Below, piece by piece: positions 16,175 to 24,478 of a stretch of DNA of 64,000 nucleotides. Numbering within the stretch: the stretch's first letter is position 1; every line of letters starts with the position of its first letter. Made by a program: the position numbers and the translations under genes. A model generated the notes under the pieces. It was not told where the DNA came from. It was given only the letters and a program-made list of their open reading frames with translations, and did not search any database. This DNA comes from Marinibaculum sp040216765 (GTDB lineage: Bacteria; Pseudomonadota; Alphaproteobacteria; Ferrovibrionales; Ferrovibrionaceae): contig JAVJON010000062.1 in the NCBI GenBank assembly GCA_040216765.1, positions 5,711 to 69,710 on the forward strand. The letters run 5' to 3'.

Positions 16175-17896
16175 CTAGCTGCCCTGCCGCAGCCACAGCG
16201 CCGTGTCGGTCACCACGCCGTCGATGCGATCGTCCAGCAGCGCCTCGACGCATTGAGCCGGCGTGTCGATGATCGGCTCCTCATGGGCATTGAAGCTGGT
16301 ATTGACCAGCGCCTTGATGCCGGTGGCCGCCGCATAGCCGTCCAGGATGTCGTAGTAGAGCGGATTGTCCTGCCGGCGGATCAGCTGCGGCCGGGCGGTG
16401 CCGTCGACATGGACCACCGCCGGGATCCGCGCCCGCCATTCCGGCCGCACCGCACAGGTCACCGTCATGAAGCGGGCGGCATAGGCCGATTGCGGCGGCA
16501 GCAGGAACAGCTCGTCGGCATCCTCCGCCCTGACGACGGGGGCGAAGGGCATGAATTCCGAGCGGCCGAGCCGGTCGTTCAGCCGGTCGTTGATGCCGGC
16601 ATCGCCGGGCGCCGCCAGGATGCTGCGCGCGCCCAGTGCCCGCGGCCCATGCTCCATGCCGCGGGTATAGATCGCGATCGCCCGGCCGGCCTGCAGCGCC
16701 GCCACGGTGGCCGCCACCGGGCCGCCCTCCTGGCGCGCCACGCCGGGCGCGCGGGCGAGGGCCTCGTCGATCGCGCCGCCATGGTCGCGGCCCAGGTAGA
16801 GATGGTCCAGGATCCGGCGCTGCCCCTGCCAATGGGCCAGGCCGTCGCGCTCGAGCAGGTATTGCAGGATGCCGCCCGCGGCCAGCCCCTGGTCCGACAT
16901 CGCCGGGTAGACGAACAGCCGGTCCACCGGCAGTTCCTCGGCCAGCCGCTGGTTCAGCCGGACATTGGCGAAGACGCCGCCCGCCAGCGCCAGGTTGCGG
17001 CTGCCGGAGACCCGCAGCAGATGGCCGACCGCCTGCAGCAGGAACTCCTCCAGCAGGAGCTGCGCGGAGGCGGCGACATCCTCCCGCTTCTGCCCGGCGG
17101 CCCAGTCCAGAACGAACTGCCGCATCGCCGGATAGTCGGGAAAGTCCGACTGGATGCGGCCATCGGCATCGCACCGGAAATGCGCCGCCAGCCGGTCCTT
17201 CAGCACCGGCTCGCCCAGCGCCGCCAGCCCGGTCAGCTTGCCCTCGTGCCGGTTGATCCGGAAGCCCAGCGCCTGGGTGGCAAAGCCGTAGACCAGGCCC
17301 AGGCTGTCGACGTTCGGCGGCAGCAGCAGGCCTTCGTCGCCGCCATAGAGGGTGACCAGCGCGCCGTCGCGGAAGATCCGGTGGCTGTACTGCACATTGT
17401 CGCCGCCGCCATCGGCGGTATAGATCAGCGCATCGGGCCAGTCGGTGTGGAACAGCGCGGCCAGGGCATGCGCCTGATGATGGTTGAAGAACGCCAGATC
17501 GGCATCGGCCCGGAAGCCATAGTCGGCAAGGAATTGCGGGCCGTCGAACATGGTGAGCGAGGCGGTGCAGGCCGCGCGCCGCGCCTCCTTCTCCATGCTC
17601 TTCTGCTTCTCGCGCCCCAGCAGCCGGCGCACCGCCTGCTCCGCCCGGCGGCCGCCGCGCAGATGGGTGAAATAGCGGCCGGGGAACTGGCCGCGCCCCA
17701 GCACCACCGCATCCACGTCCGGCAGGGTCGCGCCGGCGATCGCCAGGCATTCCGCGATCGCCTCCACCGGCATCCGGCCGCCATCGGTCTTGCGCCGGGT
17801 CATCCGCTCCTGGGCGACCGCCGCGCGCAATTGGTACTCGTCGTGCAGCACCGCGCCCGCATCGTGGTTGCCGGAATGGACGCCCAGGATCAGCAT
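16175..17896 (-). CDS. carbamoyltransferase, NodU/TobZ/CmcH family
   Basis: Uses carbamoyl phosphate and ATP (through carbamoyl-adenylate) to carbamoylate a hydroxyl of a sugar or natural product. The 573 residues show the N-terminal ASKHA-like domain (MLILGVHSGNHDAGAVL, later NHHQAHALAALFHTD and YTADGGGDN) and the C-terminal Carbam_trans_C domain with GMEHGPRALGARSILA and ALVNTSFNAHEEPI. It begins only 28 bases after pheT and may ride on the pheST transcript. No sugar-transferase or antibiotic cluster is adjacent, so its acceptor is unknown; a surface polysaccharide is the likeliest guess. Confidence 0.9.
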   Translation of the reverse strand: MLILGVHSGNHDAGAVLHDEYQLRAAVAQERMTRRKTDGGRMPVEAIAECLAIAGATLPDVDAVVLGRGQFPGRYFTHLRGGRRAEQAVRRLLGREKQKSMEKEARRAACTASLTMFDGPQFLADYGFRADADLAFFNHHQAHALAALFHTDWPDALIYTADGGGDNVQYSHRIFRDGALVTLYGGDEGLLLPPNVDSLGLVYGFATQALGFRINRHEGKLTGLAALGEPVLKDRLAAHFRCDADGRIQSDFPDYPAMRQFVLDWAAGQKREDVAASAQLLLEEFLLQAVGHLLRVSGSRNLALAGGVFANVRLNQRLAEELPVDRLFVYPAMSDQGLAAGGILQYLLERDGLAHWQGQRRILDHLYLGRDHGGAIDEALARAPGVARQEGGPVAATVAALQAGRAIAIYTRGMEHGPRALGARSILAAPGDAGINDRLNDRLGRSEFMPFAPVVRAEDADELFLLPPQSAYAARFMTVTCAVRPEWRARIPAVVHVDGTARPQLIRRQDNPLYYDILDGYAAATGIKALVNTSFNAHEEPIIDTPAQCVEALLDDRIDGVVTDTALWLRQGS

Positions 17897-17924
17897 CGGG
17901 ACCGCGCCCCTGCCCGGACCGCCG

Positions 17925-20348
17925 TCACCCCCGCAGGGTCCCGCCCGTCGCCTTCGCCACCGCCGCGACGATCCGGTCCGAGACGGTCTTGATCTCCGCC
18001 TCCGTCAGGGTCGCCGTCCGGGGCTGCAGGCGCACCTCGATCGCCAGGGATTTCCGGCCCTCCGGGATACCCTTGCCGGCATAGACGTCGAACAGCATGA
18101 CCTGGTCGATCAGCGCCTTGTCGGCGCCGGCCGCGGCGCGCACCAGGTCGGCGGCGGGCACCGCATCGTCCACCACGAAGGCGAAGTCGCGGTTCACCGC
18201 CGGCAGGTCGGATGCGGTCATCGCCGGCCGCGCCCGGCCGCCCTTGGCCTTGGGGGCCGGCAGCCGCTCCAGATAGACGGTGAAGCCGACCGCCGGCCCG
18301 GCCAGGTCCATCGCCTGCAGGATCCGCGGATGGATCTCGCCGAACTCCGCCAGCACCAGCTTGGGGCCCAGCCGCAGGGTGCCGGAGCGCCCGGGATGGA
18401 ACCAGTCCGGCCCTTCCGGCCAGACCTGCAGGCTGGCGACCGGCGCGCCGGCGGCGTCCAGGGCCGCGAGCGCATCGGCCTTGGCGGCGAAGACATCGAC
18501 GGGTTCCGGCCGCTGCTGCCAGTGCCGCGGGCCGGTGGCGCCATGGCGCAGGCCCGCCGCCACGATGGTCTGGCCGTCGATCCCGTCGCCGAAATATTGC
18601 GGCGCGACCTCCATGAAGGCGGTGTCCGGCTGGCCGCGCGCCGCGTTGCGCTGCGCCGCCGCCAGCAGGCTGGGCAGCAGGCTGGGCCGCATCGTGTCCA
18701 GCGCCGGGCTCATCGGATTGGCCAGGACCAGCTCCGCCTGTCCGCCGCCGAACAGCTCGGCATGGGCCTGCGACACAAAGGAGAAGCCGACGGTGTCGCG
18801 CAGGCCCCGGTCGGCCAGCGCGCGGCGCACGTCGCGCCGGCGGCGCTGGACCGGGGTCAGGGAGGGCACCGGGACCGCGGATTGCGGCGGCAGGGAGATT
18901 GCGGGAATCCGGTCGTAGCCGTGCAGCCGCAGCACCTCCTCGATCAGGTCGTTCTCGCCGATGATGTCGGGGCGCCAGGTCGGGACCTGGACCTGCAGTT
19001 CGCCGTCGCCCTGGCCGACGGTGAACCCCAGCCGTTCCAGATAGCCGATCGCCTCGGCCTCCGGCAGGTCCAGCCCGCCGAAGGCATGCAGCCGGCCGGG
19101 CCGCAGTCGGTAGCTGCGCCGCGGGTCGGGCACGGTGCCCGACACCACCAGTTCCGACGGCGTGCCGCCGCACAGGTCCAGGATCATCCGGGTGGCCAGC
19201 TCCATGCCCGGGATCGTGAAATCCGGGTCCAGGCCGCGCTCGAAGCGGTAGCGGGCGTCGGACTGGATGCCCAGGCGGCGCCCGCTGGCGGCCGTGCGCA
19301 GCGGATCGAAGAGCGCCGCCTCGACCAGCACGTTCACCGTCTCCGGCGTGCAGCCGGAGCTTTCGCCGCCCATGATGCCGCCCAGGGAGAGGACGCCGTC
19401 ATCGTCGCCGATGACGCAGATGCCGGCGGGCAGTTCATAGTCGCGTTCGTCGAGCGCCAGCAGGCGCTCGCCACCCGCGGACAGCCCGACCCAGAGGTCG
19501 CCGGCGACGGTGTCCGCGTCGAAGACATGCAGCGGCCGGCCATAGGCAAAGGTCATCCAGTTGGTGATGTCCACCAGCACCGAGATCGGCCGCAGGCCGA
19601 TGGCCCGCAGCCTGTCCTGCAGCCAGGCCGGGCTGGCGCCGTTGCTGACGCCGCGGATCACCCGGCCGACGAACAGCGGGCAGGGCGCGTCCTCGCCGTC
19701 GGGATGCGGCCGCAGGTGGATCGCCACCGGGCTTTCGAAGCTGCCGGGCACCGGGTCCGCGCCGAGCGGCTTCAGGCGTCCCAGCCCGGCGGCCGCCAGG
19801 TCGCGCGCCACGCCGCGCACACCGAGGCAGTCGCCGCGGTTCGGCGTGACCGCGATCTCGATCACCGGGTCGTCCAGCCCGGCCGCCGCGGCAAAGGGCG
19901 TGCCGACGGCCGCATCGGCGGGCAGCTCGATGATCCCCTCATGCTCGTCCGACAGACCCATCTCGCGCATCGAGCAGAGCATGCCGTTGCTTTCCACGCC
20001 GCGGATCCTGGCCTGCTTCAGCAGGATCCCGGTGCCGGGCACAATGGTCCCGGCCGGCGCGAAGACACCTTTCATGCCGGCCCGCGCATTGGGCGCGCCG
20101 CAGATCACCTGGACCGGCTCGCCGCCGTTCACCGTCGGCCCGGCCTTCACCTGGCAGACCTGCAGCCGGTCGGCATCGGGATGCGGCGATGCCGCCACCA
20201 CCTCGCCCACCAGGAAGGGCGCGAGCTCGGCGCCGCGATCCTCGACCCCTTCGACCTCCAGGCCGATGGCGGTGAGCCGCGCGGTCACCTCCGCCAGGCC
20301 GGCATCGGTGTCCAGATGCTCCTTCAACCACGCGAGGGTGAACTTCAT
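17925..20348 (-). CDS. pheT: phenylalanine--tRNA ligase beta subunit
   Basis: The 807-residue beta chain of the heterotetrameric PheRS. Domain order is standard: N-terminal MKFTLAWLKEHLDTD, the tRNA-binding EMAP-like domain (about 40-150), B3/B4 editing domain, B5 domain with RLHAFGGLDL and the catalytic-like core ESDARYRFERG (here SDARYRFERGLDPDFT), and the ferredoxin-fold anticodon-binding domain at the C-terminus (RDFAFVVDDAVPAADLV). Its ATG overlaps the pheS stop by four bases (ATGA), coupling translation of the two subunits. Confidence 0.97.
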   Translation of the reverse strand: MKFTLAWLKEHLDTDAGLAEVTARLTAIGLEVEGVEDRGAELAPFLVGEVVAASPHPDADRLQVCQVKAGPTVNGGEPVQVICGAPNARAGMKGVFAPAGTIVPGTGILLKQARIRGVESNGMLCSMREMGLSDEHEGIIELPADAAVGTPFAAAAGLDDPVIEIAVTPNRGDCLGVRGVARDLAAAGLGRLKPLGADPVPGSFESPVAIHLRPHPDGEDAPCPLFVGRVIRGVSNGASPAWLQDRLRAIGLRPISVLVDITNWMTFAYGRPLHVFDADTVAGDLWVGLSAGGERLLALDERDYELPAGICVIGDDDGVLSLGGIMGGESSGCTPETVNVLVEAALFDPLRTAASGRRLGIQSDARYRFERGLDPDFTIPGMELATRMILDLCGGTPSELVVSGTVPDPRRSYRLRPGRLHAFGGLDLPEAEAIGYLERLGFTVGQGDGELQVQVPTWRPDIIGENDLIEEVLRLHGYDRIPAISLPPQSAVPVPSLTPVQRRRRDVRRALADRGLRDTVGFSFVSQAHAELFGGGQAELVLANPMSPALDTMRPSLLPSLLAAAQRNAARGQPDTAFMEVAPQYFGDGIDGQTIVAAGLRHGATGPRHWQQRPEPVDVFAAKADALAALDAAGAPVASLQVWPEGPDWFHPGRSGTLRLGPKLVLAEFGEIHPRILQAMDLAGPAVGFTVYLERLPAPKAKGGRARPAMTASDLPAVNRDFAFVVDDAVPAADLVRAAAGADKALIDQVMLFDVYAGKGIPEGRKSLAIEVRLQPRTATLTEAEIKTVSDRIVAAVAKATGGTLRG

Positions 20349-21445
20349 CGCGACAGCCCTCCCGACAGGGTCGGCCAGTCGGTCGGCGCGAAGCCGTAAT
20401 GCTGCAGCCAGCGCTGGTCGGAGTCGAAGAAGGCGCGCAGGTCCGGGATGCCGTATTTCAGCATCGCCAGCCGGTCGATGCCGATGCCCCAGGCGAAGCC
20501 CTGCCATTCCTCCGGGTCCAGCCCGCAATAGTCGAGCACCCGGGGATGCACCATGCCGCAGCCCAGGATCTCCAGCCAGTCGTCGCCCTCGCCGATGCGG
20601 ATTTCCTGCCCGTCGCGGCGGCAGCCGATATCGACCTCGGCACTGGGTTCGGTGAAGGGGAAATAGGACGGGCGGAAGCGCATCTTCACCTCGTCCAGCT
20701 CGAAGAAGGCCTTGCAGAAATCCTCCAGCGCGCCCTTCAGGTGCCCCATGTGGATGTTGCGGTCGATCACCAGCCCCTCGCACTGGTGGAACATCGGCGT
20801 ATGGGTCTGGTCGGAATCGCACCGATAGGTGCGGCCCGGCACGACGATGCGATGCGGCGGCGCCACCGACTGCATGGTGCGCACCTGGACCGGCGAGGTA
20901 TGGGTGCGCAGCAGCTTGCGGGAGCCGTCGGGTTTCTCGCCGAAATAGAAGGTGTCGTGCATCTGCCGCGCGGGATGTTCCGGCGGAATGTTGAGGGCCG
21001 TGAAATTGTGGAAATCGTCCTCGATATCCGGCCCCTCGGCGATCGTGAAGCCCATCCCGGCGAAGATCTCGGCGATCTCGTCGACCACCTGGCTGACCGG
21101 GTGGATGCTGCCCTTGGGTTCGGGCCGGGCCGGCAGGGTGACGTCGATCCGCTCCGCCGCCAGGCGCGCGGACAGGGCCGCCGCCGCCAGGTCGGCACGC
21201 CGCATGTGCAGCGCCTCCTGCAGCCGGTCCTTGACCAGGTTGAGCTCCTGCGCCCGCGCCTTGCGGGCCTCGGGCGCCATGCCGCCCAGTTCCTTCATCA
21301 GGAGGGTCAGCCGGCCCTTCTTGCCCAGCGCCGCGATGCGCGCCTCTTCCAGCGCCGCCTCGTCGCCGGCGGCCTCGACGGCCGCCATCAGTTCCGCCTC
21401 CAGGCTGCCGATCCCGCCTTCGGGCTCCGTTCCGCTTCCGCTCAC
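20345..21445 (-). CDS. pheS: phenylalanine--tRNA ligase alpha subunit
   Basis: The 366-residue catalytic chain that activates Phe and charges tRNA-Phe. It has the N-terminal coiled-coil arm (about 1-100), then class II motifs: motif 2 VVPGRTYRCDSDQTHTPMFHQ, the FRPSYFPFTEPSAEVD strand near the active site, and motif 3 in GFAWGIGIDRLAMLKYGI. Length is typical for bacteria. A strong intrinsic terminator lies 62-107 bases upstream, separating it from rplT or attenuating read-through into it. Confidence 0.97.
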   Translation of the reverse strand: MSGSGTEPEGGIGSLEAELMAAVEAAGDEAALEEARIAALGKKGRLTLLMKELGGMAPEARKARAQELNLVKDRLQEALHMRRADLAAAALSARLAAERIDVTLPARPEPKGSIHPVSQVVDEIAEIFAGMGFTIAEGPDIEDDFHNFTALNIPPEHPARQMHDTFYFGEKPDGSRKLLRTHTSPVQVRTMQSVAPPHRIVVPGRTYRCDSDQTHTPMFHQCEGLVIDRNIHMGHLKGALEDFCKAFFELDEVKMRFRPSYFPFTEPSAEVDIGCRRDGQEIRIGEGDDWLEILGCGMVHPRVLDYCGLDPEEWQGFAWGIGIDRLAMLKYGIPDLRAFFDSDQRWLQHYGFAPTDWPTLSGGLSR

Positions 21446-21507
21446 CGCTTCATCCTCGCTTTCGCCGCCGGCGCCGTTGGACGACGGCCGGGGGCTTGCG
21501 TCAACAG

Positions 21508-21552
21508 AAAAGGCCGCCCCGAATGCTCCACTGTCCGGGATTCGGGGCGGCC
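21508..21552 (-). terminator. strong intrinsic terminator between rplT and pheS
   Basis: GGCCGCCCCGAAT (minus strand, 21552-21540) pairs perfectly over 13 bases with ATTCGGGGCGGCC (21524-21512); the 15-base loop is followed by TTTT and TCTGTT. It terminates the rpmI-rplT transcript or partly attenuates pheST. No Phe-rich leader peptide is seen before it. Confidence 0.85.
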
Positions 21553-21704
21553 ATGTTCATGATGCGAGGCCCCGCACCGGCGGGCGATGCCCGTCACGAC
21601 GCGGTACCCGGCACGGAGCAGTGGTGGGCGGCCGGCCGGCCCCGAAGGGCGGCCCTGGCGGATCTGCCCGGACCGATGCGCCCCGGCGCGACGGCAGCCT
21701 GGGT

Positions 21705-22091
21705 TCAGGCGGCCTGTGCGTCCGATGCAGGCTGGGCGTCCAATGCGGTCTGGGCTTCCGTCACCAGGGCCTTGAAGGCCTCCGGCTCCTGCATGGCGAG
21801 ATCGGCCAGGATCTTGCGGTCGACCTCGACACCGGCAAGCCGGAGGCCGCTCATAAATCGGGAATAGGTCAGGCCCTGCTCCCGGCTGGCCGCATTGATC
21901 CGCTGGATCCACAGCGCGCGGAAATTCCGCTTCTTCGTGCGCCGGTCGCGATAGGCGTATTGCAGGCCCTTCTCGACCTTCTCGATGGCCGTGCGGAAGG
22001 TCCGGGATCCGGATCCCCGATAGCCCTTGGCCATCTTGAGGATCTTCTTGTGGCGCCGATGCGCCGTCACGCCGCGTTTCACGCGAGACAT
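21705..22091 (-). CDS. rplT: 50S ribosomal protein L20
   Basis: A 128-residue primary 23S rRNA-binding protein, essential for early 50S assembly. The sequence has the family signature MSRVKRGVTAHRRHKKILK, GYRGSGSRTFRTAIE, and YRDRRTKKRNFRALWIQRIN. The last ten residues are an Ala/Gln/Asp-rich tail beyond the E. coli length. In other bacteria L20 also represses its own operon by binding the leader; a structured leader is present ahead of rpmI here. Confidence 0.97.
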   Translation of the reverse strand: MSRVKRGVTAHRRHKKILKMAKGYRGSGSRTFRTAIEKVEKGLQYAYRDRRTKKRNFRALWIQRINAASREQGLTYSRFMSGLRLAGVEVDRKILADLAMQEPEAFKALVTEAQTALDAQPASDAQAA

Positions 22092-22175
22092 GGCTTCAAC
22101 TCCTGAAATCTCGAAAGCGGGCCGTCAGGCCCGAGACGGTCTGCGCCCCTTTCCCGGGATGGCCCCGGGGGGGGC

Positions 22176-22376
22176 CTATCCGTTGGGAAGTAGGTGGCGT
22201 TTCACCCGCGGTTCGTCCGCAACGGACATGATCTTGGTGCCGCGCAGGTCGCGGACCTGCTTGGGCGTGCGCTTGATCATGCAGTGCCGCTTGCCGGTCT
22301 GCGTATGGCGGACGCGGCCCTTCGACGTCAGGCTGAAGCGCTTCTTGGCGCTCGAATGGGTCTTCAGCTTGGGCAT
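22176..22376 (-). CDS. rpmI: 50S ribosomal protein L35
   Basis: A 66-residue basic protein with the L35 consensus MPKLKTHSSAKKRFSLTSKG, followed by HTQTGKRHCMIKRTPKQVRDLRG. It starts the rpmI-rplT pair; rplT begins 84 bases downstream. In most relatives infC lies directly upstream; here a TRAP transporter occupies that place. Confidence 0.97.
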   Translation of the reverse strand: MPKLKTHSSAKKRFSLTSKGRVRHTQTGKRHCMIKRTPKQVRDLRGTKIMSVADEPRVKRHLLPNG

Positions 22377-22468
22377 TTTGCTCTCTCAGACTGTCGGCGA
22401 GCCGGGCCTGCCGCAGGCGGCGGGCGCTGGATCGCGCATGGGGCTTTCCGGGTCGCCTCGGCATGCCC

Positions 22469-22540
22469 TGGCGCGCCGATTGGCGCGCCACGCCGGACCA
22501 CCCATAGATCAGGCGCCCCGCGATCGGAATCGCAGGGCGC
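22469..22540 (-). promoter_or_regulatory. two hairpins in the rpmI-rplT leader
   Basis: The leader between the predicted promoter and rpmI holds two strong inverted repeats: TGGCGCGCC/GGCGCGCCA (22469-22477 and 22482-22490, loop of four) and GCGCCC-x-GCGAT/ATCGC-x-GGGCGC (22513-22524 and 22529-22540, one mismatch, loop of four). Neither is followed by a T run, so they are not ordinary terminators. A structured leader ahead of L35-L20 is the usual target of L20 autoregulation; that role is inferred. Confidence 0.5.
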
Positions 22541-22552
22541 GCAGGGCCGCGA

Positions 22553-22581
22553 GATATAGCGGCCGGAGGCGGCGGATGCAA
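22553..22581 (-). promoter_or_regulatory. predicted sigma-70 promoter of rpmI-rplT
   Basis: On the minus strand TTGCAT (22581-22576), a 17-base spacer and TATATC (22558-22553) form a good housekeeping promoter. Transcription would start near 22546, giving a leader of about 170 bases before rpmI. It also implies that rpmI is not dependent on the upstream TRAP genes. Confidence 0.6.
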
Positions 22582-22611
22582 GGGCTGGAATCGGCCCGCG
22601 GGCCGCCGGCT

Positions 22612-23910
22612 TTACCCGTAGAACAGCTGTGGCAGCCAGAGCGACAGGCCGGGCACCAGGATGATGATCGCCAGGCGGATGATGTCGACCGCCCAGAACG
22701 GCGTGACGCCGCGGAAGATCGTGCCGGTCCCGATCTCGGGCATCACGCTGCGCAGGACGAAGACGTTGAGGCCGACCGGCGGCGTGATCAGGCTGATCTC
22801 GGTCACCACCACCACCATGATGCCGAACCAGATCAGGTCGTAGCCCAGGCCGTCGACCAGCGGATAGAACACCGGCACGGTCAGCAGGATCATCGACAGG
22901 CTTTCCAGCACGCAGCCCAGGACCAGGTAGACCAGAACCAGGAAGAAGATGACGAAGATCGGCGCCATCTCCAGCGACAGGGCGAAGGAGGTGAGCTGCT
23001 GCGCCATCCCGGTCATGTTGATGAAGTTCGCGAAGATCAGGGCGCCGATCAGGATCACGAACAGCATCGCCGTCGTCGCGGCGCTCTCGTAGAGCACGTC
23101 CAGGAAGCTGCGCCAGGTCAGCGAGCGGCGCAGCAGCGACAGGACCAGCGCGCCGAAGGCGCCGACCGCCGCGGATTCCGTCGGGGTGGCATAGCCGGTA
23201 TAGATCGCCCCCAGCACCAGCACGAACAGCAGGAGCACGCCCCAGACCCCGAGCAGGGCCTTGCCGCGCTCGCCCCAGGGGGTCTTCTCGCCGGGCGGCC
23301 CGGCCGCGGGGTTGCGCCAGGTGGTGAAGCGCACGGCAGCCATGTAGAGCAGCACGCCGAGCACGCCGGGCAGGATGCCCGCCGCGAACAGCGCCGCGAT
23401 GTTCTGCTCGGTCAGGATGCCATAGATCACCAGGATCACGCTGGGCGGGATGAGGATCCCCAAAGTGCCCCCGGCGGCGATCGAGCCGGCGGCCAGCGAC
23501 GGGTCGTAGCCGTACTTCTTCATCTCCGGCATGGCCACCTTGGACATGGTGGCCGCGGTCGCCAGGCTGGAGCCGCAGATCGCGCTGAAGCCGCCGCAGG
23601 CGACGACCGTGGACATCGCGAGGCCGCCGCTGCGATGGCCGAGGAAGGAATAGGCGGCGCGGTACAGTTCGCGCGACATGCCGGACTGGCTGACCAGGTT
23701 CCCCATCAGGATGAACATCGGCACGATGGACAGGTTGTAGTCGCTGCCGGTCTCGTAGGTGACGGCGCGCACCATGCCGAGCGCGGCGCCGAAATTGTCG
23801 AGGATGTAGGCAAAGCCGAAGAAGCCGACCAGGCCCATGGCAAAGGCGATCGGCACGCGCAGGAAGATCAGCGCGAGCATGATGCCGAAGGCGATGAGGG
23901 CAGTGATCAT
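22612..23910 (-). CDS. dctM: TRAP transporter large permease (DctM)
   Basis: The 432-residue, roughly 12-helix membrane subunit that carries out sodium-driven uptake of an organic acid or similar solute. Family motifs include LIFLRVPIAFAMGLVGF at the N-terminus, NLVSQSGMSRELYRAAY, GGFSAICGSSLATAATMSKV and GTLGILIPPSVILVIYG. It begins six bases after dctQ, and the order dctP-dctQ-dctM is the standard one. The solute cannot be predicted. Confidence 0.95.
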   Translation of the reverse strand: MITALIAFGIMLALIFLRVPIAFAMGLVGFFGFAYILDNFGAALGMVRAVTYETGSDYNLSIVPMFILMGNLVSQSGMSRELYRAAYSFLGHRSGGLAMSTVVACGGFSAICGSSLATAATMSKVAMPEMKKYGYDPSLAAGSIAAGGTLGILIPPSVILVIYGILTEQNIAALFAAGILPGVLGVLLYMAAVRFTTWRNPAAGPPGEKTPWGERGKALLGVWGVLLLFVLVLGAIYTGYATPTESAAVGAFGALVLSLLRRSLTWRSFLDVLYESAATTAMLFVILIGALIFANFINMTGMAQQLTSFALSLEMAPIFVIFFLVLVYLVLGCVLESLSMILLTVPVFYPLVDGLGYDLIWFGIMVVVVTEISLITPPVGLNVFVLRSVMPEIGTGTIFRGVTPFWAVDIIRLAIIILVPGLSLWLPQLFYG

Positions 23911-23916
23911 GGCCGG

Positions 23917-24441
23917 TCAGGTCCCCCCGCTGCCCATCTGGGCAGCCTGTTCGGCGGACCCGCCGAGCAGCGCCAGAATGGCATTGGCCAGCGACAGCAG
24001 GGCCGCCACCGCCGCCAGGGCGGCCATCACGTAGGTCACCGGCGACAAGGCGATCTGGAGCACCGACGTGGTGTCGCCATAGCCGGCCTGTTCGCCCGCC
24101 TTGAGCCAGAGCTGCCAGGCGAGCACGGCCAGGGCGACGGACACGACCAGGTCGATGACCAGGTCGCTGGCCCGCCGCACGACGCGCGACAGCAGGCCCT
24201 CGATCAGTTCCACCTGGACATGGCCCCGGCGGGCGGTGATCAGCGGCAGGCCGGCGAAGATCACCAGGGTCAGCATGATCTCGGTCAGTTCGAAGGCCGA
24301 GGCGATGGGCGCGGAGAACACCTTGCGCATGAAGGTGTCCACCACGGTCAGGGCCATCATGCAGAACAGCAGGATCGAGGCAATGTACTGAAGGAGCCGC
24401 CCGGACAAGAGGGCCGGGCGGCTCCAACGGTTGGGATTCAC
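23917..24441 (-). CDS. dctQ: TRAP transporter small permease (DctQ)
   Basis: A 174-residue protein with four membrane helices (about 13-35, 45-65, 87-107, 129-150), as in all DctQ subunits, which pair with DctM. The central motif FELTEIMLTLVIFAGLPLITARRGHVQVELIE is a good family match. It sits 37 bases after dctP and six before dctM in one transcript. Confidence 0.92.
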   Translation of the reverse strand: MNPNRWSRPALLSGRLLQYIASILLFCMMALTVVDTFMRKVFSAPIASAFELTEIMLTLVIFAGLPLITARRGHVQVELIEGLLSRVVRRASDLVIDLVVSVALAVLAWQLWLKAGEQAGYGDTTSVLQIALSPVTYVMAALAAVAALLSLANAILALLGGSAEQAAQMGSGGT

Positions 24442-24478
24442 AGTCCCGGGGTCCGCGAAAGGCTGCGCGGGATCCGGC

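Noticed and set aside
21540..21600. A leader peptide with Phe codons controlling pheST.
   Set aside because: The only small frame around the hairpin has a single Phe codon, too few for classic attenuation.
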